The translations under genes and the position numbers were made by a program. This document shows positions 37,437-46,080 of a DNA stretch of 64,000 nucleotides, one piece after another. Location: the NCBI RefSeq assembly GCF_000235505.1, contig NZ_JH379027.1:1-64000 (forward strand). The letters run 5' to 3'. Source of the stretch: Hungatella hathewayi WAL-18680 (GTDB taxonomy: Bacteria > Bacillota > Clostridia > Lachnospirales > Lachnospiraceae). Positions within the stretch are counted from its first letter, which is position 1. Each line of letters begins with the position of its first letter. The notes under the pieces are model-generated. The model saw only the letters and a program-made list of their open reading frames with translations. It ran no database searches and was not told where the DNA came from.

Positions 37437-40010
37437 TTATGCTACTATTGCCACTTTAGCTGCGGCTCCCAGTACAGCTTTAGTTGCTGCAATGAGCCCG
37501 CTGATACCACCTGCAAGCAATAGTGCTTTAAATGCTATTGCAAGTCCGATAACCGCAGCTACACCTACCACCACATTAATTTCTTTACGATATTCGGTTA
37601 CGAATTCCTCGACAAGTTCAAAAAAACGTGCTCCTGCAGAGTCATCTGATTTCAAACAAAGTGTGTATTTGAAAACAAAATTAACAGGTGGATACCCATC
37701 GGCAATTTGTACTTCTTTTTTAACCGCATATGAAATATAAAACCAGGTTCCATCTGCCTCTGTTCTGATTCCGCTTGCTACGACAGACGCACCAGTATCG
37801 AGAGACATATTGATATCGAAAACAATATCTGCCAAACTCTGGGCATCTTCAAGTCCTGATTCCTCAAAAGTAAGTGTAAGAGCTTCTGAAAGAGCAATCT
37901 CCTGGGACATTGCAATACCGCCCTCCACATCGAAGGTAACAGCATTCGGATTATTGATGCTGTTGTCAAAGATAGTTGTATCAGCACTTGCCTCAACAAG
38001 GGCTTTGCCATTAGGAGGCATGGGGATTGTAGCTTCGTAATTCAAAGTAATCTGCTCAGAGGGAAGTATGATATAACATGCATCCAGGAACTCCCTATAA
38101 TGATCAACCAAAATTTCATTGATTTCTTCCTCTGTCGGAGGGGCAGGAAGTTCAATGGCTTCTCCTCCATTATCGCCATAACCATCTATCGTGGAATGAT
38201 TGCGGTTATAAGTTCTTTGTTCCACCGCGTCTATTGTGGTATTTCCTTCAATCGTGGTGACATAATTTTCATCTCCATCAACGACAATCCCAGTATGAGC
38301 CACCCGGCCCAGTTCATCGTTGTAGAAGAAAATGACATCGCCTTTTTTGGGAATATAACCGCTGTTTCTCTTGTGATATTTCTGGCGGTTCTTGTACCAT
38401 GTCATTCCAGACGGACACCATGCAAATTTGGGCACAAGGGTGTCGAGAACGCCTGCCTGGTATGCACAGTAAGAAACAAACATGGCACACCACGGACTTC
38501 TATTCATCTCATACCACTGTCCATAAGGCGTGATGTTATTTGCATTGTCTTCTGCAAATCCCCAGGCCAGCTCATGTTTTACCACATTCAGCAGTTTTTC
38601 TACACCGGTTCCTGGCACGTCAACCCGGTAAACTTCAAACAACTTTCTCCATGTGCCTCCGCCAACAATTCCGTCAGCTTCCAATCCATGCGTTGTCTGG
38701 AATGAGAGTGCAGCATTATGGGTTTCCTGTGAGAAAATACCATCAATCGGAATCTGGTAGCCCAATTCATTGAAAAGCCTCTGAAGGTAACGGGTCAAAG
38801 AACCATTAGAACCTAATTTCAAGGTAGAGGAAACTGTCCCGCCGCCTGCGGTTCCACCCAAAAGCAGAGCTTTAGTGGCATTGCCGATCATGCCGTCTGC
38901 TACCAGGTTATGATCTGTCTGGAACTGTAATACTGAGTTATAAACTTTTTCAGTTGCAATTCCATCTACAAATCCTACATCATAACCGCGGTTAACAAGT
39001 GCAGTTTGAAGCGGCCGGATTTCATCACGCATCTTTTCCCAGGTAACTGTATCAACCATTCCGTCAGCTGTCAGCCCTTTGCGGGTTTTGTAGCGGTCAA
39101 CTGCAGATTTAGTTCCCGGTCCGTAAACTCCGTCCGTACCGTTTGGGTTGATACAACTGATTCTTAGCGCATACTGGAAATATAAAACTCTGGGTCCCCT
39201 GGACCCTGTTTTTAATGGCAATGCGTCGGTAGCGCCGTCTTCCACATCACTGAATAAAAGCTCATAAGTGGCAGGTCCTACCTGTCCATCGGCTGTAAGC
39301 CAGTTAGCCTCCTGGTATTTTTTTATTGTCTCAACCAACGCGGAGGTTGCCAATCCATCAACAATCGCAATACTGTAATTTCGTTCAAGCAGACGGCTCT
39401 GGATATCCGTAATTTGTCCTTTTAAAGTATTCCAGGTTGTGGTGTCTGCAATCCCGTTGTCCGTAATTCCGTATTTTGCCTGAAATTTTTTTACTGCCTC
39501 CGCAGTTCCGGAACCAAAAACTCCGTCCAGCGCGCCTGGACTACAGCACAAGATTCTAAGTCCGTACTGAAGGTAAAGAACGTAGTCTCCCCTGTCCCCA
39601 ATCGACAAAGGCAGCATGGATTCATCGCCGCCCCCCTGATCTTCATTAAACAGCCTTGCGCGGGTCGCGGCCCCTACCATGCCATCTGCTGTTAGATCCC
39701 TGCTGCTCTGGAAACGAATGACTGCGTTATAGGTACTGTCCTTTGCAATACCGGTAATGGCTCCGGTATAGAACCCTTTGTTTTTTAATGCCTGCTGGAT
39801 TGGTTTGATTTCTGCAAGCAGACAATTCCAGGTATCATTGCCAACAATTCCGTCAACTGTCAATCCCCACTCTTCCTGGAATTTCTCCACGGCGGCCTGT
39901 GTTCCGGGACCAAATGCTGAATCAATACTGCCTGGATTACAGCACATAATTTTAAGACCCTGCTGTAAATATTTTACCTGAATTCCTGTGTCTCCATTTT
40001 TTAGTAACAT
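37437..40010 (-). CDS. Large peptidoglycan-binding/CHAP protein with hydrophobic C-terminus
   Basis: About 857 aa from ATG 40,010 (GGAGG 7 nt before). Seven PG_binding_1 domains fill residues ~1-475: three tandem units of ~135 residues with two domains each, plus one single. Each first domain repeats FG/YGxGTxxAVxxF...DGxV. A CHAP/NlpC-like domain follows (about 475-610) with Cys in SPWCAMFVSYC, His in GRVAHTGIV and EGNT. The C-terminal ~220 residues end in two hydrophobic segments (from about 808). There is no signal peptide. The neighbouring holin could release it. It may be a bacteriocin or lysin comparable in size to BCN5 (about 890 aa). Confidence 0.85.
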   Translation of the reverse strand: MLLKNGDTGIQVKYLQQGLKIMCCNPGSIDSAFGPGTQAAVEKFQEEWGLTVDGIVGNDTWNCLLAEIKPIQQALKNKGFYTGAITGIAKDSTYNAVIRFQSSRDLTADGMVGAATRARLFNEDQGGGDESMLPLSIGDRGDYVLYLQYGLRILCCSPGALDGVFGSGTAEAVKKFQAKYGITDNGIADTTTWNTLKGQITDIQSRLLERNYSIAIVDGLATSALVETIKKYQEANWLTADGQVGPATYELLFSDVEDGATDALPLKTGSRGPRVLYFQYALRISCINPNGTDGVYGPGTKSAVDRYKTRKGLTADGMVDTVTWEKMRDEIRPLQTALVNRGYDVGFVDGIATEKVYNSVLQFQTDHNLVADGMIGNATKALLLGGTAGGGTVSSTLKLGSNGSLTRYLQRLFNELGYQIPIDGIFSQETHNAALSFQTTHGLEADGIVGGGTWRKLFEVYRVDVPGTGVEKLLNVVKHELAWGFAEDNANNITPYGQWYEMNRSPWCAMFVSYCAYQAGVLDTLVPKFAWCPSGMTWYKNRQKYHKRNSGYIPKKGDVIFFYNDELGRVAHTGIVVDGDENYVTTIEGNTTIDAVEQRTYNRNHSTIDGYGDNGGEAIELPAPPTEEEINEILVDHYREFLDACYIILPSEQITLNYEATIPMPPNGKALVEASADTTIFDNSINNPNAVTFDVEGGIAMSQEIALSEALTLTFEESGLEDAQSLADIVFDINMSLDTGASVVASGIRTEADGTWFYISYAVKKEVQIADGYPPVNFVFKYTLCLKSDDSAGARFFELVEEFVTEYRKEINVVVGVAAVIGLAIAFKALLLAGGISGLIAATKAVLGAAAKVAIVA

Positions 40011-40146
40011 AAAACGTCCTCCATTCAAATTATTTGAATTTGCAAATTCATATAATAAAAAATAAAAAGGACGTTATTTGTAAACCGAAGTTTAATAAAA
40101 CAATGTGGTTGGATTAGAAAATCGCAAAGAGAGCCGTTTTAATTCG

Positions 40147-40380
40147 CTAATCGGACTTTTCTTTGAGGACAGCTTGAATAGTATCGAGTTTTTCATTTAC
40201 TGTATTTACGATGGAAAGCTTTACCGTAAGCTGTGTCAATAGTTCCTGGTACTTTCGTTCACGGGCTTCCTGTAATTCGTCTAACTTGTCATTCTTTTTT
40301 ATGGTATATAGCAGCAGAAAAACAAATAATACTGCCCAAATTCCCTGGGACTGCACCAGATTGACGATTAATTCTTCCAA
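40147..40380 (-). CDS. BhlA/UviB-type holin-like peptide
   Basis: 77 aa. One N-terminal membrane helix (QGIWAVLFVFLLLYTI, about residues 12-27) followed by a charged coiled-coil tail (KKNDKLDELQEARERKY...) is the BhlA/UviB pattern. AGAAAGGAG precedes the start. It lies 137 bp upstream of the CHAP protein gene on the same strand. Known relatives accompany bacteriocin or toxin genes and assist release without a signal peptide. Confidence 0.85.
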   Translation of the reverse strand: MEELIVNLVQSQGIWAVLFVFLLLYTIKKNDKLDELQEARERKYQELLTQLTVKLSIVNTVNEKLDTIQAVLKEKSD

Positions 40381-40416
40381 TATTCAACATCTCCTTTCTG
40401 TAAGTTTATAATCTAA

Positions 40417-40443
40417 TAAGAGCAAAAATATAGATTATGGAAA
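40417..40443 (-). promoter_or_regulatory. Possible sigma-specific promoter of the holin gene
   Basis: On the minus strand TTTCCA (40,438-40,443), 15 nt, CTCTTA (40,417-40,422). The two boxes resemble those before the small sigma gene, but the spacer is 2 nt shorter, so this is only suggestive. Confidence 0.3.
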
Positions 40444-40571
40444 CCGTACATGAAATTATTTAAGAGAAAAAATATTAGCTGAATATAACATCACTGGTGA
40501 TCTGATGGCAGTGCCTGATTATTACCACCTGCCTGCCCCATTAAATTTCTATTAATTATAGGGATAGGGTC

Positions 40572-40600
40572 TTGCTATTTTATGTATTATCCGGTATGAT
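40572..40600 (+). promoter_or_regulatory. Promoter of coupled-leader module A
   Basis: TTGCTA (40,572-40,577), 17-bp spacer, TATGAT (40,595-40,600). Transcription would start near 40,607, just before the leader ORF. Confidence 0.75.
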
Positions 40601-40628
40601 AAGACAAATTTTGAAAATAGAGGACTTT

Positions 40629-40793
40629 ATGGACACCGCCATGGATGACGCTGCCCGGTTACCCGATTTAAGTGTATATCTTATGACATTATATACGCGC
40701 GGCCTGCGTCTTTTTGAGATGCTGGGTCGCGCTTTTTCTCTGTTTTCCGGTAACAAGGGGATGAATTTACAAACAACAAGGAGACGCTTATGA
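40629..40793 (+). CDS. Leader ORF A (54 aa), translationally coupled
   Basis: 54 codons from ATG 40,629 behind AGAGGAC. It begins MDTAMDDAARLP, nearly the same as leader ORF B (MDNAAGDAAP) at 48,183; the first 29 bases agree at about 22 positions. Its TGA overlaps the ATG of the YARHG membrane-protein gene (ATGA at 40,790). An intrinsic terminator lies inside the ORF, so translation would open it. Only the start is conserved, so regulation rather than the peptide product seems the purpose. Confidence 0.6.
   Translation: MDTAMDDAARLPDLSVYLMTLYTRGLRLFEMLGRAFSLFSGNKGMNLQTTRRRL
40697..40737 (+). terminator. Terminator inside leader ORF A
   Basis: GCGCGGCCTGCGTC and GATGCTGGGTCGCGC pair (5-bp GC clamp plus a 5-bp inner stem), followed by TTTTT. 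It ends 53 bp before the downstream start codon. Ribosomes in the leader ORF would disrupt it. Confidence 0.75.
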
Positions 40794-43018
40794 AGAGAAG
40801 CAGGCTATGGCTCTTATTTCCCATACTGTCAGTATTTATGATTATTTTTGCTTTCTGGCTTTCACGTCAGGAAGGGAGCTACAAACAGACCATAGAGCTT
40901 TCATTTGAACCTGTCCAGGATACGTTCACAATAGAGCTTCAGGCCGAAGAAAAATATATGGAGCCTCATGTGAGCCATGGGGACGCAGAGTTAATGTGGG
41001 AAAGTGCAACGGGAAATGGGAAAAGCTATTTAAGAATGAAAGGAAAACTCCCGGAGCATCGGCTTGGAAAGCCTGTTGCGCTGCGTATCGAGAGCGACTC
41101 AGGAAATAGAATCAGGGAAATGGAAATACTGTCCGTCAGCGGGATATCTGCGGCCGGCTGCCATATTGATGTGGTGAAAGACGATACCTGGCCGCTCTAT
41201 GTTGGTTTTTCCATCGCCTTAATTGCCGCCATGGCGGTTTTGCTGGCCGGAAGCTTTGGAGTGATAAAGAAGAGGAAGAAGTTTGCTTATGCGTTAGAAC
41301 TGGCGGAGGGATTGAGGGATGATCCGTCAGCCGGGGACTGTTTTAAGGAGGGACAAAGATACTTTCTTGCAGTTGAGAGAATGTGTATTGTGGATACTCT
41401 ATCGGGGATGCTTTTCGTATGGATTTCGGTCCTGTGGGTTTACCGGCGGTCTTACAGTCCGGGCTGGTCTCGGGCAATCAGCTGGTTTCTGCTTGCAATG
41501 GCCGCATTTTTCATAATTACTTATTTTCTTCGGATTTACAGAAACCGGATAATGCTGCGCCCGCTGCTCTGCGAAAACCGTCCTTTAAGCGCTTCTGCGG
41601 CCTGTCTGCTGTCTGGAATCAATGGAATCGGAAATATGAAGGAACGGGCGATTTCCTTGCACAATGCCGCGGTGGGATTATACCGCAGCGGCCGGGTCAG
41701 AGAGGCTCTGACACTGGAAGATCTGGCATGGAAGCTGGCAGGAAAGCATAAAGGCGCCATGCTCTGTTTCCTGCACAGCGATCTGCGCAGCGCCTGCCTG
41801 CGCTGTTTGGGAGAAGAACAAGCGGCTGAAAGAGAAGAACTAAAGCTGGAGATTATGCTTGAGGAGACGCCGTGGCTCTGTAAGAATAAAGATATTCAGA
41901 TGCGTTCACTGTCCGCAAAGATTCGCGGTCTGATAAGTGGAGGTGATTTGGAGCAGGCTGAAATAGAAGGGAACTATTATTTAGACCGCTGCCACAATGA
42001 TTACCACCGCCTTCCTATGTTGGCTATGATAGCAGAGGTGAAGGAAATGCTTGAAAAGCCCCTGGAAGCGGCTGACTTGCGGAAACGTCTGCTCAGTTAC
42101 AGTCCTGAAAATCATGAGGTCTTAAAGGCTATGGCCTACGGACCCTGCACTTATTCATATACCAGGCTGAAGGCGCATGACTTTACCGGAATTATATTAC
42201 GAGCGGCTTATGTGCTGGCTGTCATGTTCTTTCTGTTTCAACTGGCAGACGGGGCAACTCACTCCAAAGGACAGGAAGACAGTCCTGTTTACACAGAAAC
42301 GGAAATGTCCTCGTCTGCCGGGATAGACAACCGGGAAACTACACCGTCTGCTCTGAAAGAAACGGCGTCCGGGGAACCTGCGGAATCCTTAGTTAGAAAG
42401 GCGGCGGATTTTTCCATCACCTACCCGGAGAACTGGGACGGACTCTATGTTGAGAAGCCTTTGGAAGGGGGCGGAATTTCAGTTTTCCAAAAAAGTTCTT
42501 TTGAACAGAACGGGGACGGGCTGCTGTTCTCGATCCGTATTTTTAATAATGGTGATTATGTGAATGAACCAGACTATGAGATCTTAGGCTATGACGGAGC
42601 GAATGTATATGCTATGAGCTTGCCTACGGATGTGACCTTTCTTTTAGAAAATGAACAGGTACAGCATGAGTATGAACAAATGGTGTGGGACATTGAACCG
42701 GTTAAGTACAGCTTTCGCATAGATTCCGATTCAGCCCGGTATGACGGCAGCGAATTTATATTTCCAAACAGCAGCGATGCCGCTCTGAACGAGGCTAATT
42801 TGCTGAATTTATCCGCGCAAAGGCTGCGGATTGCGAAAAACGAGATTTACGCGCGGCACGGGAGGCGCTTTACGGATATGGAACTGCAGCAATATTTTAA
42901 TAGTTGTAGTTGGTATGAGGGTAAAATTGAGCCTTCTGAGTTTACAGACGACCTTTTAAACGAACTGGAGAAGAAGAATGTACAGTTGATTCAGAAGCAG
43001 CAGGAACGTATGGAGTAG
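40790..43018 (+). CDS. Membrane protein with C-terminal YARHG domain
   Basis: 742 aa. A signal-anchor helix (about 8-24), an outside part, and membrane segments near residues 135-160, 205-250 and 465-485 are seen. A cytosolic middle part contains helical repeat-like segments (about 280-440; HNAAVGLYRSGRVREAL). The outside C-terminal part ends with a YARHG domain (IYARHGRRF at about 686-694), a cell-envelope module often found in bacterial surface proteins. The gene is coupled to leader ORF A. Function unknown; a role in envelope sensing is inference. Confidence 0.7.
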   Translation: MKRSRLWLLFPILSVFMIIFAFWLSRQEGSYKQTIELSFEPVQDTFTIELQAEEKYMEPHVSHGDAELMWESATGNGKSYLRMKGKLPEHRLGKPVALRIESDSGNRIREMEILSVSGISAAGCHIDVVKDDTWPLYVGFSIALIAAMAVLLAGSFGVIKKRKKFAYALELAEGLRDDPSAGDCFKEGQRYFLAVERMCIVDTLSGMLFVWISVLWVYRRSYSPGWSRAISWFLLAMAAFFIITYFLRIYRNRIMLRPLLCENRPLSASAACLLSGINGIGNMKERAISLHNAAVGLYRSGRVREALTLEDLAWKLAGKHKGAMLCFLHSDLRSACLRCLGEEQAAEREELKLEIMLEETPWLCKNKDIQMRSLSAKIRGLISGGDLEQAEIEGNYYLDRCHNDYHRLPMLAMIAEVKEMLEKPLEAADLRKRLLSYSPENHEVLKAMAYGPCTYSYTRLKAHDFTGIILRAAYVLAVMFFLFQLADGATHSKGQEDSPVYTETEMSSSAGIDNRETTPSALKETASGEPAESLVRKAADFSITYPENWDGLYVEKPLEGGGISVFQKSSFEQNGDGLLFSIRIFNNGDYVNEPDYEILGYDGANVYAMSLPTDVTFLLENEQVQHEYEQMVWDIEPVKYSFRIDSDSARYDGSEFIFPNSSDAALNEANLLNLSAQRLRIAKNEIYARHGRRFTDMELQQYFNSCSWYEGKIEPSEFTDDLLNELEKKNVQLIQKQQERME

Positions 43019-43104
43019 CGGATAGTTATAAGAAAATATCAAATCTACAGTAGGCGCTATTTCATAAAATAAATAAGCATGGGAATATACAAAAAGGAGT
43101 TTCT

Positions 43105-43344
43105 ATGAAAGTGAAAAAAGTTTTGGGGATTATAATGGGTATATTGGGAACTATTTTGGTAATTATTGAGATTCTATTGAAAATGAAAGAAAGTATGTCC
43201 ATATCTGTTATAGGCGGTGCAGATGGGCCAACTTCTATATTTTTAGCTGGCCGAATAGGCGGGAATATATCTATTTTAATAATTATTTTGGGAGTGATTC
43301 TTATGGTTATAGCAGGATTCATTCTTTTTAAGCGTAAGCACTGA
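43105..43344 (+). CDS. Small membrane protein with a GADGPTS motif
   Basis: 79 aa with two membrane helices (about 5-23 and 55-75). Between them is SVIGGADGPTSIFLAGRIGG, strongly like the IGAADGPTSILVSQI loop of the Na+-decarboxylase beta subunit at 5,544-6,680. AAAAAGGAG precedes the start. It is far too short to be a beta subunit, so it is a miniature protein reusing this motif. Role unknown. Confidence 0.75.
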   Translation: MKVKKVLGIIMGILGTILVIIEILLKMKESMSISVIGGADGPTSIFLAGRIGGNISILIIILGVILMVIAGFILFKRKH

Positions 43345-43423
43345 CTTCCGATGCTCTTTCTTCTTAATAGGTTTGTTTGATATAATTGGCTTAATCAGAA
43401 ATAGCGGAGGTGGTGTAATATAA

Positions 43424-44197
43424 ATGAATGGTTCTGTACTGATACAATCCTTAAAACAGTTATGGGGTATTATTGTTCTGGAATATAAATATCACGGCGA
43501 TCTTCCCAGTATTGAAAGCTATCATCCGCAGGTGAAATATGCTTTGCCCTTTAGCGGTGAGTGGGTAGTTGTAAATGGCGGGGTAACTGAAAAAACCTCT
43601 CATTCCTGGGAGATACCAACGCAAAGATATGCTTATGATTTTGTTATCCTGGATGGCGCCGGCAGCAGCTTTCAGGGAGAAGAGACAGAAGCAGGTTCCT
43701 TTTATTGTTATGGCAGGGATATTTTAGCTCCGGCAGACGGCACGGTGGCGGAAATTTGTACCGGGAATCCGGATAGCAGGATCACGAAGAACAGGGCCGC
43801 CTCATGCAATGCCCGTGATATTCGGGGAAATTACGTTCTGATTTGTCATTCTGATGGTGAATACTCCTTGCTGGCCCATCTTAAACCTGACAGTATACGG
43901 GTGTCTGTGGGGCAATCCATAAAAAGGGGAGAGAAGATCGCTGAATGTGGAAATTCGGGGAATACCTCGGAGCCACATCTCCATTTTCAGGTACAGTTGG
44001 GAAAAAGCTTTTATTCCTCTCCCGGGCTTCCGGTTGAATTTGAAAATATCAAAGTGAAGAAAACTTTGAATTATGAGAAGTTTGATGATAGATATTTGAA
44101 GGAATATAGTGAAAATTATTATCCGCCGTTTATTGGAGTTGGGCAGACGGTCTATAATGTTAATACCGAAGGTTGGAACCGTGATTCGATTATTTAA
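43424..44197 (+). CDS. M23 (LytM-type) metallopeptidase
   Basis: 257 aa. The zinc-peptidase pattern is visible: HSWEIPTQRYAYDFVI (H-x(n)-D), APADGTVAEI, NYVLICHSDGEYSLLAHL, and EPHLHFQVQ (HxH). This family cleaves peptide cross-links in peptidoglycan. No signal peptide is seen, unusual for an exported enzyme, so it may act inside or on incoming peptides. GGAGGTGG precedes the start. Confidence 0.85.
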   Translation: MNGSVLIQSLKQLWGIIVLEYKYHGDLPSIESYHPQVKYALPFSGEWVVVNGGVTEKTSHSWEIPTQRYAYDFVILDGAGSSFQGEETEAGSFYCYGRDILAPADGTVAEICTGNPDSRITKNRAASCNARDIRGNYVLICHSDGEYSLLAHLKPDSIRVSVGQSIKRGEKIAECGNSGNTSEPHLHFQVQLGKSFYSSPGLPVEFENIKVKKTLNYEKFDDRYLKEYSENYYPPFIGVGQTVYNVNTEGWNRDSII

Positions 44198-44272
44198 TAG
44201 GGGAATCAAACTTCATAGAAGGCAGGTCTGACAGGGTAACTAAATAGCGCTGTAGGTTAAGAGGAGGACTTT

Positions 44273-44464
44273 ATGAAACAATTTGTACTGTATGCATTAC
44301 TAAAGGCATTTGTGATTTCTGTTGGCTTTGATTTGGTGTGTCTGATTTATGGGGTAGTATCCGGCAATCCTTACAGAATAACCTTAGCGGGTGGAGTAAT
44401 ATGTTTCCTGGTATTGTTCTTTGTTGAACTAATTGAGTGTTTATGGAAGAGCCGAAAAAAGTAA
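44273..44464 (+). CDS. Small two-helix membrane protein
   Basis: 63 aa: hydrophobic segments at about 5-27 and 35-55 with a charged tail (ECLWKSRKK). GAGGAGG precedes the ATG. It lies between the M23 and GNAT genes on the same strand. I do not recognise a family. Confidence 0.6.
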   Translation: MKQFVLYALLKAFVISVGFDLVCLIYGVVSGNPYRITLAGGVICFLVLFFVELIECLWKSRKK

Positions 44465-44522
44465 CAGGTTTTATAATTTGATAGCCGATTTCTTCGAGAT
44501 GATTGATATGAGGTAAAACAAT

Positions 44523-45044
44523 ATGGAGTTTAGAAGATTAACAGACAGCAATCATGCCATGTATCATCAGGCGATGGATCTATACCAGGCCAGCTTCCCG
44601 ATTCATGAGCAAAGGGAAAGTCATGTACAAACCTGTATTATGGGAAATGAAGCATATCATTTTAATTTGATTTATGAGAACGATATGTGGGTCGGTATGA
44701 TTCTCTGGTGGGAGACGGCAGAGTTTATCTATGTAGAGCACTTTTGCATCCTGCCGAAAATGCGCGGTAAAAAGTATGGGCAGAAGGCATTGGAGCTTTT
44801 AGACGGGGAGCGAAAAACAGTCATTCTTGAAATCGACCCTCCTACTGATGATGTATCCGTTCATCGCAAGCAGTTCTATGAGCGTTCGGGATACCAGGCC
44901 AACAGGTATTCTCATGTTCACCCGCCCTATAAGAAGGGCTTTAAAGGGCATGACCTTGTTGTGATGTCCAGTCCGGATCAACTGTCGGAAGCAGAGTATC
45001 GCGCTTTTAACAGTTATTTAAGTGCGGTAGTCATGAAAAGTTAA
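44523..45044 (+). CDS. GNAT-family N-acetyltransferase
   Basis: 173 aa. The acetyl-CoA-binding motif is PKMRGKKYGQKALELL (R-G-K-x-x-G, about residues 78-93), followed by the beta-strand and QFYERSGY motif typical of GNAT proteins. Substrate unknown. A terminator follows directly. Confidence 0.85.
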   Translation: MEFRRLTDSNHAMYHQAMDLYQASFPIHEQRESHVQTCIMGNEAYHFNLIYENDMWVGMILWWETAEFIYVEHFCILPKMRGKKYGQKALELLDGERKTVILEIDPPTDDVSVHRKQFYERSGYQANRYSHVHPPYKKGFKGHDLVVMSSPDQLSEAEYRAFNSYLSAVVMKS

Positions 45045-45056
45045 AACCTGGCAATC

Positions 45057-45107
45057 AGGCAGTAAGACACCATATAACAGTTTTTATAGGGCCTTACCGC
45101 CTTTTTA
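45057..45107. terminator. Terminator between the GNAT and hydrolase genes
   Basis: AGGCAGTAAG pairs with CTTACCGCCT (one mismatch) and is followed by TTTTT; it lies between convergent genes. Confidence 0.75.
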
Positions 45108-45128
45108 TTTTTACGAATCAGAATATGT

Positions 45129-46055
45129 CTATAAGTTCTGTTCTAAAAACTGTATACATGCCTGCTCCATCTGCTTCAGACCAATCGCTTCCATTGGAAA
45201 ATGACCGGCGCCTTCCAGGATTACAGTCTGTTTTTTACAAGCCAGGCGATTGTAAAAGAGATTGCTTAGCTTTATATCTGTCCAGCGGTCATCTCCAGGA
45301 TGTGACAGTAAAACCGGACACGCTGTAAATTGTTCAGGTTCTATTCTTATTTCAGGATTGAGCATGGAATATATAAAGTTTATCGGGACTCTCACGCCAG
45401 AGGATTTCTTATCTTTCATAAGAATCCGGGCTACCTCTTTCTGATTGACTATGGCTTTCATATTTCCGATCCACTTCATTGGAATTTTTACTCTGCCGGC
45501 AAAAGTGTGCATAGCTGTCATAAGGGGCTTCGCCATAAGCCCCAATAATGGATTTCTAGCTGAGTTCCTGGTGACGGTTTTCTCCCGCTGATCGAGAATA
45601 CAGGAGACAATCAACCCTCGGATATTTTGACTTTTACAAGCAATCTGATAAGCTAACATTCCTCCGGCGCTAAATCCAAACAGGAATATGGGTAAGCTCT
45701 CATTACTCTGATAATATTTTACTATTTCTACGCTGCATGAAACCCAGGTGTCATACGTTATGTCCTTTATATAGCAGGTACAGCCGTATAAAGGTAAATC
45801 CGGGCAGATTACCTCAAACCCGGCTCTTGCCAGTGGCAGGGCGATGCAGGAAAGTAATCGTCCATTTCCCCCAACCCCATGAAACAGTATCAGCCGGCCC
45901 TTGGACACAACTGGCTTGTAGTGGTCGATATGTATGTCCATGCCAAGGATCGGTATAAAATACTCTTCAGGCAGATTGTTCGTAGTTAACCGATTGCTTT
46001 TAGGTAAATATGGTTGAAGCATTCTCCAGAACGGATCGCAATGATAAGTTTGTAT
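45129..46055 (-). CDS. Alpha/beta hydrolase
   Basis: About 308 aa. The nucleophile elbow is LFGFSAGGMLAYQI (G-F-S-A-G), with a LFHGVGGNGRLL oxyanion segment, a late acid in HPGDDRWTD and a histidine in GAGHFP. The frame is open to TTG 46,130, but that codon is the -35 box of the gene's own promoter. The best Shine-Dalgarno (AAAGGAGG) is 8 nt before an ATA codon at 46,055; the next ATG is 46,022. I therefore give 46,055 as a non-standard start. The TetR gene lies divergently next to it. Confidence 0.75.
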   Translation of the reverse strand: MQTYHCDPFWRMLQPYLPKSNRLTTNNLPEEYFIPILGMDIHIDHYKPVVSKGRLILFHGVGGNGRLLSCIALPLARAGFEVICPDLPLYGCTCYIKDITYDTWVSCSVEIVKYYQSNESLPIFLFGFSAGGMLAYQIACKSQNIRGLIVSCILDQREKTVTRNSARNPLLGLMAKPLMTAMHTFAGRVKIPMKWIGNMKAIVNQKEVARILMKDKKSSGVRVPINFIYSMLNPEIRIEPEQFTACPVLLSHPGDDRWTDIKLSNLFYNRLACKKQTVILEGAGHFPMEAIGLKQMEQACIQFLEQNL

Positions 46056-46080
46056 GTTTGTTTCCTCCTTTAAATTAACT

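Noticed and set aside
40607-40737. Known riboswitch class before the YARHG gene or ktrB (for example c-di-AMP, M-box)
   Set aside because: The sequences lack the conserved core of the classes I can recall, and the coupled ORFs explain the layout better.
40572-40793. 73-aa ORF starting at TTG 40,572
   Set aside because: The TTG is the -35 box of the module A promoter. The leader ORF from ATG 40,629 in the same frame is the likely real one.
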